Positions 34,455 through 38,898 of a stretch of DNA of 38,898 nt are shown in pieces; position 1 is the stretch's first letter; the number at the start of each line of letters is the position of its first letter. The DNA is from Clostridia bacterium (GTDB lineage: Bacteria; Bacillota; Clostridia; Oscillospirales; CAG-272). Location of the stretch: the NCBI GenBank assembly GCA_017399105.1, contig JAFQEJ010000047.1, positions 1-38,898 of the forward strand. Reading direction: 5' to 3'. The notes below the pieces were generated by a model that saw only the letters and a program-made list of their open reading frames with translations, had not been told where the DNA came from and searched no databases. A program made the translations under genes and the position numbers.

Positions 34455-35198
34455 ATGAATAAGAGAAACGAATTTATCCTCGGTATTCTCGGCGGTCTCG
34501 GTCCCATGTCGAGCGTCTATTTTTATGAGATGCTTACCTCTCATACCAAGGTGTCCTGTGATCAGGAGCATATCAACATTCTGCTCTCCAGCCATGCACA
34601 GACTCCCGACCGTACCGCTTATATTATGGGCGAGATTGCCGATGATCCGGCAGTCTGTATGATCGAGGACGCCGAGACCCTCATTGCCGCAGGTGCCGAT
34701 CTGCTGGTCATCCCCTGCAATACCGCTCATTATTTTTACGATCGTGTTCGGAATGCTGTCGACTGCCCTATGATCAATATTATCTATGAAACGGTAGCCG
34801 CACTTCACCGTGCAGGAACAAAAAAAGCAGGAATTCTCGCCACCGACGGAACGATATATTCAGGTGCTTATCAGAATATGTGTGAGCGCTTCGGAATTGC
34901 CTGCGAGGTTCCAAGCCCTGCAATGCAGAAGAAACTGATGAATCTGATCTACGGCGATATTAAAACCGGAGCCAGTGTTGATCTGATGACCTTTGGAGAG
35001 ATCGTCTCTGAGCTGCGCGGCAAGGACTGCGAGCACATCATCCTCGGCTGTACCGAACTGTCGCTGATCAAACGCAGCGAGCGTTTGGGATCATATTTTG
35101 TCGATTCCACAGAAATTCTCGCATGGCGTACCATTCTTGCCTGCGGAAAGGAACCCATAGGCTTTGAAGGGCTGCCCTCATACGGCATTCCCGAATAA
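34455..35198 (+). CDS. Aspartate/glutamate racemase family protein (RacD-like)
   Basis: A 247-residue cofactor-independent racemase. LGGLGPMSS opens the protein, the first catalytic cysteine is in VIPCNTAH and the second in LGCTELSLI; the pair abstracts and returns the alpha proton from opposite faces. In a D-Asx context it would make D-aspartate for the ligase encoded just upstream. Glutamate racemase or a broad-specificity enzyme cannot be excluded from sequence alone. There are only two bases between the ligase stop and this ATG and no separate ribosome-binding site, so its translation is probably coupled. Confidence 0.85.
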   Translation: MNKRNEFILGILGGLGPMSSVYFYEMLTSHTKVSCDQEHINILLSSHAQTPDRTAYIMGEIADDPAVCMIEDAETLIAAGADLLVIPCNTAHYFYDRVRNAVDCPMINIIYETVAALHRAGTKKAGILATDGTIYSGAYQNMCERFGIACEVPSPAMQKKLMNLIYGDIKTGASVDLMTFGEIVSELRGKDCEHIILGCTELSLIKRSERLGSYFVDSTEILAWRTILACGKEPIGFEGLPSYGIPE

Positions 35199-35231
35199 TT
35201 ATACCGTTTGTTCGGACATAAGGAGCAAATT

Positions 35232-36704
35232 ATGAAGCTGACCAAGCTGTACCCGGAAAATCAATATAACTATATCGGAAATCCTGCCGGTATTGAAGTA
35301 AAGGATATCATCTACGACTCAAGACGTGAGGTTTCAGGCAATGTTTTTGTTTGTCTCAAGGGCTTCAGAAGCGACGGACATATCTATGCGAAGGGAGTCT
35401 ACGAGCGTGGATGCCGCGCCTTCGTCTGCATGCACAGATTGGAGCTTCCGGAAGATGCGGTACAGATCATCTGTGAAGATACCCGAATTGCCCTTGCCGA
35501 AGGCTCAATGGCGCTCTTCGATCATCCCGAACGAAAATTGAAGCTTATCGGCATCACAGGTACCAAGGGCAAAACTACTGTAGCCTCGCTGATCTGGGAG
35601 ATTCTCAACAGTGCGGGACATAAGGCAGCATACATCGGAACAAACGGAATCAATATCACCGGAGTTATGCGTCCCACCGTCAATTCAACCCCCGAAAGCT
35701 ATATTCTTGCCAAAAGCTTTGCTGAAATGGTGGAGTGCGGCATCAAATATGCGGTGATGGAGGTATCTTCTCAAGCCTATCTCATGAACCGTGTTCACGG
35801 TCTGGAGTTTTACATCGGTATCTATACTAACCTTTCCCCCGACCATATCAGCGATGTGGAGCACCCAGATTTCGAGAACTACCGTGACTGCAAGGCAATG
35901 CTTTTCAAGCATTCAAAATACAGCATCTTCAATGCAGATGACGAGCACTATACCTTCATGGCACGTCATGCTGCATCCATGCGCGTCACCTATGCAATGA
36001 ATGCCATAGCCGATTTCAGAGGTCAAAAGCCAGATCTCTGGCGCGCCGAAGATTCGCTGGGCATCAACTTTGACTGCCACAGTGAGGGAAGCATAAACAA
36101 AATCGAGCTTCGAATTCCCGGAGTTTATAATGTTTACAATGCCCTTGCTGCTGTCGCCGCATCAAGAATTATTGGCATTCCCATGGAGGTGATTCTCCAG
36201 TCTCTTTCCTCTGCGGTGGTGAAAGGGCGCTTTGAAATGGTGCGCGCACTCCCAAATGTCACCATGATCATCGACTATGCACACAATGATCTCAGCCTCC
36301 GCAGTGTTCTTGAAACAATTCGCAGATATCATCCCAAGCGCTTAATCTGCCTCTTCGGCTCGGTAGGCGGAAAGTCTCATATGCGCAGGGAAGAGCTGGG
36401 CCGCGCCGCGGGTGAGCTTTGCGATTACTGCATCATCACCAGCGATAATCCCGACTATGAGGAGCCGATGGAGATTATGAAGGGGATTGAAAAGGGAATT
36501 CTTCCCACCGGCTGCAGATATAAAATGATCGAGGATCGGACAGATGCTGTAAAAGCTGCGGTTGAAGGCGCACTTGCAGGGGATGTTATCCTCTTTGCGG
36601 GAAAAGGTCATGAGGATTACCAGCTCATCAAGGGTGAGCGTGTACCTATGTCAGAGCGTGCCATTATTGAAGAAGTCGCTGCAAAGAAAGCGGTCAGAGC
36701 ATAA
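35232..36704 (+). CDS. murE: MurE-type UDP-MurNAc-tripeptide synthetase, non-DAP type
   Basis: A Mur ligase of 490 residues that adds the third residue of the peptidoglycan stem. ATP loop GITGTKGKTT begins at residue 107, TPES substrate string near 155, carbamoylated-lysine region EVSSQAY, and DYAHNDLSL near 348. The specificity motif is DNPD (405-408). Diaminopimelate-type MurE enzymes have DNPR there, where the arginine holds the extra carboxylate; lysine-type enzymes such as that of Staphylococcus aureus have DNPA or similar. An L-Lys or other diamine substrate is therefore favoured, which would fit a D-Asx cross-bridge on lysine. Start ATG 35232 has AAGGAG upstream; the frame is open to a TTG at 35208. 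Last gene of the operon, ended by repeat copy 3. Confidence 0.85.
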   Translation: MKLTKLYPENQYNYIGNPAGIEVKDIIYDSRREVSGNVFVCLKGFRSDGHIYAKGVYERGCRAFVCMHRLELPEDAVQIICEDTRIALAEGSMALFDHPERKLKLIGITGTKGKTTVASLIWEILNSAGHKAAYIGTNGINITGVMRPTVNSTPESYILAKSFAEMVECGIKYAVMEVSSQAYLMNRVHGLEFYIGIYTNLSPDHISDVEHPDFENYRDCKAMLFKHSKYSIFNADDEHYTFMARHAASMRVTYAMNAIADFRGQKPDLWRAEDSLGINFDCHSEGSINKIELRIPGVYNVYNALAAVAASRIIGIPMEVILQSLSSAVVKGRFEMVRALPNVTMIIDYAHNDLSLRSVLETIRRYHPKRLICLFGSVGGKSHMRREELGRAAGELCDYCIITSDNPDYEEPMEIMKGIEKGILPTGCRYKMIEDRTDAVKAAVEGALAGDVILFAGKGHEDYQLIKGERVPMSERAIIEEVAAKKAVRA

Positions 36705-36730
36705 TGAAAAAATTGATGAAATAAATAAGT

Positions 36731-36896
36731 AAAGGGCTGTCGCATTTGCAATGCGTCAGCCCATGGATATTGATTTTGCCGGTCGATAACCGTCATTTCA
36801 GGGCATACTATGCCCTGAAACCAATCAATAAACGCCCCAAAATCAAAGATTTTGTGGCTGGGCTGCTGTAAATGGAACATTTGCAGCAGCCCCTTT
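36731..36896 (+). repeat. Structured intergenic repeat, copy 3 (166 bp)
   Basis: Third copy. Hairpin 1 joins GGGCTG (36734-36739) to CAGCCC (36757-36762), with an inner 6-bp CGCATT/AATGCG stem. The middle hairpin TTTCAGGGCAT with ATGCCCTGAAA keeps 11 pairs although two of them differ from copy 1. The closing stem GGGCTGCTG with CAGCAGCCC again shows paired changes. It fills the convergent junction between murE and the nitroreductase gene, 26 bases after one stop and two bases before the other. Confidence 0.85.
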
Positions 36897-36898
36897 GT

Positions 36899-37417
36899 TT
36901 ATGCCTTAATAATCCTGCCATCGCGAATCTCCTTCGCCTCAGGATACTCACCCGCATGATAACCGAGAATACAATTTCCGATTCCTACATAGTTATCGGG
37001 AATGCCAAGCTTGCGGGCGATGCCACGTCCCTCTTCGGAATCAAATACTTCGCGTGCCCGATGAATCCAGCAGGAATCAATACCAAGGGCATGCGCCGCA
37101 TTCATCAGATTGCCCATCACAAGGCTGCCGTTTTCAACATAGGTACGGCTGTCTGAGTCGGCAAATACAACAATTACCACAGGCGCACCGTAGAAGGGAT
37201 CATTGCTGCTGCCCATAACTGCTGCGTTCATAGCCGACATCTTTTTGATAAGCTCGGTATCGCGTACCAGCAGCATGATTGTTCCCTGCATGTTCATTCC
37301 GCTGGGAGCTACAAGACCGGCTGCAAGGATTTGATCGAGCAGTTCTTCCGAGGGCATCTTATCGTTATAGCTTCGTACACTTCTTCTTGTTGCAAGACAG
37401 TTCAAAACTTCTTTCAC
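36899..37417 (-). CDS. Nitroreductase-family flavoprotein
   Basis: A 172-residue FMN-dependent oxidoreductase fold: RRSVRSY near the N-terminus and a LVAPSGMNMQ string carry the usual FMN-binding residues, and the C-terminal GIGNCILGY supports the fold. Members reduce nitro compounds, quinones, flavins or related substrates with NAD(P)H. The real substrate is unknown. The start is GTG 37417 with AAAGGAG upstream. It is the last gene of a short leftward group after the broken deacylase. Confidence 0.85.
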   Translation of the reverse strand: MKEVLNCLATRRSVRSYNDKMPSEELLDQILAAGLVAPSGMNMQGTIMLLVRDTELIKKMSAMNAAVMGSSNDPFYGAPVVIVVFADSDSRTYVENGSLVMGNLMNAAHALGIDSCWIHRAREVFDSEEGRGIARKLGIPDNYVGIGNCILGYHAGEYPEAKEIRDGRIIKA

Positions 37418-37428
37418 GCTAATCTCCT

Positions 37429-37982
37429 TTATTCTTCGCCAGTCAGCTTCACGGGGGTAAAATCGTGACCAACCGCAGGCAGAAATTTTTCCTTCAAATC
37501 AGCCATTTTCAGCTTTATACTCGATGTATTGATACAGGGATGACATCCCAGATATTCATCCTTTAGTGTGTCCTCATCAATCAGCAGAGTTACATTGCCA
37601 TCATGATCGTTCATCAATCCCATCACGCTTAAAGAACCGGGCATAATATCAAGCAGACGCCCATATCTTCGCCGGAAGCAAAGGAAAGCCGTGCGCTTCC
37701 GATCTGTGCAGACAGCTCTTTGGTTTTAAATGGCTTCTCTCCGGGCATCATCAAAAGATAAAATGCCGTTTTCTGTCGGTTGCAGAGAAATAAATTTTTA
37801 CACATCGAAACATCAAGTGCGCGGTCTGATTCAATGCAGGCTTCCATTGTCATTGCAGCTTCATGATCGCAGCAGGTATATTCGATGCCAAGCTTATCAA
37901 GCAGATCATATGTCCGCATTTCCTTATCAAGTCGCCCGTTTGTATCCGAAGGACGACCCTTGTATATCTTCAGTTCCATCAT
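37429..37982 (-). pseudogene. Frameshifted YbaK/ProX-type prolyl-tRNA deacylase
   Basis: Two frames read as one gene. The first (37982 down to 37629) runs from the start into SARLSFASGEDMG and then leaves frame; the second (37644 down to 37429) continues with MPGSLSVMGLMNDHDGN and TLKDEYLGCHPCIN. Joining them needs one extra base in the Gly codon between GAT-ATG and CGT-CTG (plus strand near 37660-37661), giving the expected EDMGRLLDIMPGS and a protein of about 184 residues. Intact family members hydrolyse misacylated tRNA such as Ala-tRNA(Pro). The base loss is next to a run of three G, so a slippage mutation or a sequencing error in that run is likely. AAAGGA lies upstream; the start overlaps the phosphatase gene by 4 bp. 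Confidence 0.82.
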
Positions 37983-38446
37983 TTGTTTCCTTTCAGATCA
38001 GTTTTAATCTTATTAAGCAGTGCTCTGCAGCCTCGTGTAACATCATTCCAGGTCGCGTCAAAATTTCCTGTGTACCAGGGATCGGCAACCTCACCGCCGC
38101 CGCAGTAATCGAGCAGAAGGGAAAGCTTGCCCTCACTGTCGCCGCCATAAATTCGCCTCATATTCCGCATGTTGGGCGCATCCATGCCGCATATGATGTT
38201 ATACTCACCGTAATCACGCTTTGTCGTCTGCCGTGCCGCCCGTCGCTCAAAGGGAATTCCATGCTTTGTCAACACTTCTCTCGTGCCGTAATGAATATCG
38301 CAACCGATCTCATCGGTACTGGTGGCAGCCGAAGCAACAGAAACCATAGGATCCAACTTTTCACGGCGAATATATTCGCGCATCACAAATTCTGCCATCG
38401 GAGAGCGGCAGATGTTCCCGTGGCAAATGAACAGGATTTTTATCAT
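37979..38446 (-). CDS. Low-molecular-weight protein-tyrosine phosphatase
   Basis: A 155-residue phosphatase. The C-x5-R catalytic loop is C8-HGNIC-R14 near the N-terminus, and the general acid aspartate lies in ADPWYTGNF. The family dephosphorylates tyrosine kinases or arginine-phosphorylated proteins in Bacillota; the substrate here is unknown. The frame is open upstream to 38485, but ATG 38446 starts exactly at the phosphate-loop strand and has GGAGG nine bases upstream. It overlaps the deacylase by 4 bp, so the two share a message. Confidence 0.92.
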   Translation of the reverse strand: MIKILFICHGNICRSPMAEFVMREYIRREKLDPMVSVASAATSTDEIGCDIHYGTREVLTKHGIPFERRAARQTTKRDYGEYNIICGMDAPNMRNMRRIYGGDSEGKLSLLLDYCGGGEVADPWYTGNFDATWNDVTRGCRALLNKIKTDLKGNK

Positions 38447-38489
38447 CGTCTTATACCTCCATATAGGTCTTGTATTTCTTCTCAAATGC

Positions 38490-38589
38490 CCAATATTGCA
38501 GGGCTTTTCGGCATTTTCATGTTTCTTTGTTTTCGGGATATCTTCTTAAATCTTCCCGTATTTTCTCATGCTTTTTCCTGCAATATTGG
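38490..38589. other. Nested inverted repeats, possible attachment-site region
   Basis: CCAATATTGCAGG (38490-38502) is repeated exactly as its reverse complement at 38577-38589, with 74 bp between. Inside it CGGGA (38534-38538) pairs with TCCCG (38554-38558). The direct repeat TTGGTAAAT occurs at 38586-38594 and again 12 bp later. This 185-bp gap (38447-38631) lies between the phosphatase gene and the end of an integrase gene, the place where an attachment site of an integrative element is expected. No second copy of the site is visible, so this is only a candidate. Confidence 0.4.
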
Positions 38590-38594
38590 TAAAT

Positions 38595-38625
38595 CCGTTG
38601 GTAAATAAATGTGCTTTACCAACGG
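38595..38625 (-). terminator. Hairpin after integrase, possible terminator
   Basis: CCGTTGGTAAA (38595-38605) pairs with TTTACCAACGG (38615-38625), 11 bp with a 9-nt loop, just past the integrase stop codon. On the minus strand the bases after it are ATTTACC, so the T-run is weak; it may instead be part of the recombination site. Confidence 0.45.
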
Positions 38626-38631
38626 GGGTTC

Positions 38632-38898
38632 TCAGGCTTCCGCTACTCGAAGCAGTTCTGCCTGTGCGTCATCGAACTGCACATGGGTGTAGACGTTCAA
38701 CGTCACGCTGATGTCCGAACGACCCATGATATAATGCAATATCTTAGGATTCATTCCGGATTTCGCCATATTGGAACAGAAGGTGTGTCTACATATATGA
38801 GGGGTAACTTTGGGCATCTGGATGCGGTAGATCTTGTTGTACTTCTCGACAATGTGCTGCAGATATTTCTCCCAGTGCAGCGCAACCATCGGTCTGTC
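38632..38898 (-). CDS. Tyrosine integrase, C-terminal part (cut by window edge)
   Basis: About 88 residues of a longer gene that begins beyond the right edge; the frame stays open to the last base. The catalytic end of a tyrosine recombinase is seen: HICRHTF (H-x2-R), histidine/tryptophan position represented by MGRSDI, and the nucleophilic tyrosine in NVYTHV, followed by the FDDAQAEL tail that resembles Tn916/phage-type integrases. It differs clearly from the Xer-type enzyme at 27976-28974. It suggests that an integrative element or prophage starts here and extends to the right. Confidence 0.85.
   Translation of the reverse strand, partial: DRPMVALHWEKYLQHIVEKYNKIYRIQMPKVTPHICRHTFCSNMAKSGMNPKILHYIMGRSDISVTLNVYTHVQFDDAQAELLRVAEA

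Overview
The window looks like a chromosomal segment of an anaerobic, probably spore-forming Bacillota, most likely class Clostridia (inference). Supporting signs are an oxygen-sensitive glycyl-radical activase, radical SAM and ferredoxin-type proteins, a large BadF/HgdB-type ATPase system, SpoIID- and CwlD-like cell-wall enzymes, GGAGG ribosome-binding sites, sigma-A-type promoters and frequent GTG/TTG starts. Almost all of it is chromosomal; only the right edge touches what looks like an integrated element.

Layout, left to right. (1) 1-180: a promoter-like box and a strong intrinsic terminator in front of a tandem-GNAT acetyltransferase. (2) 1320-3283, minus: mutY and a glycyl-radical-enzyme activase, overlapping by 4 bp. 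(3) 3478-12916, plus: a long gene series of Gfo/Idh oxidoreductase, coaE, a lytic transglycosylase, an M18 aminopeptidase, prfA, tsaC/sua5, a gyrA/parC-type topoisomerase subunit and an MFS transporter. (4) 13063-15571, plus: a two-gene unit of a small exported protein and a large SpoIID-domain protein. (5) 15774-27823, minus: radical SAM/SPASM protein; lipoprotein solute-binding protein; a BadF-type double ATPase with an HgdB-type partner; DUF362 ferredoxin protein with ispE; a membrane protein, a CwlD-like amidase and radA. (6) 27976-31254, plus: a Xer-type recombinase and a secreted YcdB/SLH-type protein. (7) 31372-36704, plus: asparagine synthetase, ATP-grasp ligase, Asp/Glu racemase and a MurE-type ligase. 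(8) 36899-38446, minus: nitroreductase, a frameshifted YbaK/ProX deacylase and a low-molecular-weight phosphatase. (9) 38632-38898, minus: the C-terminal end of a phage/ICE-type tyrosine integrase cut by the window edge.

Two things stand out. The four-gene operon at 31372-36704 matches, part for part, the D-aspartate/D-asparagine peptidoglycan cross-bridge pathway known from lactic acid bacteria: racemase, D-Asp ligase and amidating asparagine synthase. Here it is joined to a MurE-like ligase that has DNPD instead of the diaminopimelate motif DNPR. Separately, a structured repeat of about 167 bp occurs three times, in the same orientation, and occupies each of the three convergent gene junctions and no other place that I found. 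Its copies keep several hairpins through paired base changes, and its ends are imperfect inverted repeats, so it looks like a MITE-type element working as a two-way transcription terminator.

Promoters were read by eye; several have a 17-bp spacer and near-consensus boxes. After choosing starts by ribosome-binding site, no gene-free stretch exceeds about 215 bp. I found no CRISPR array, rRNA or convincing tRNA.
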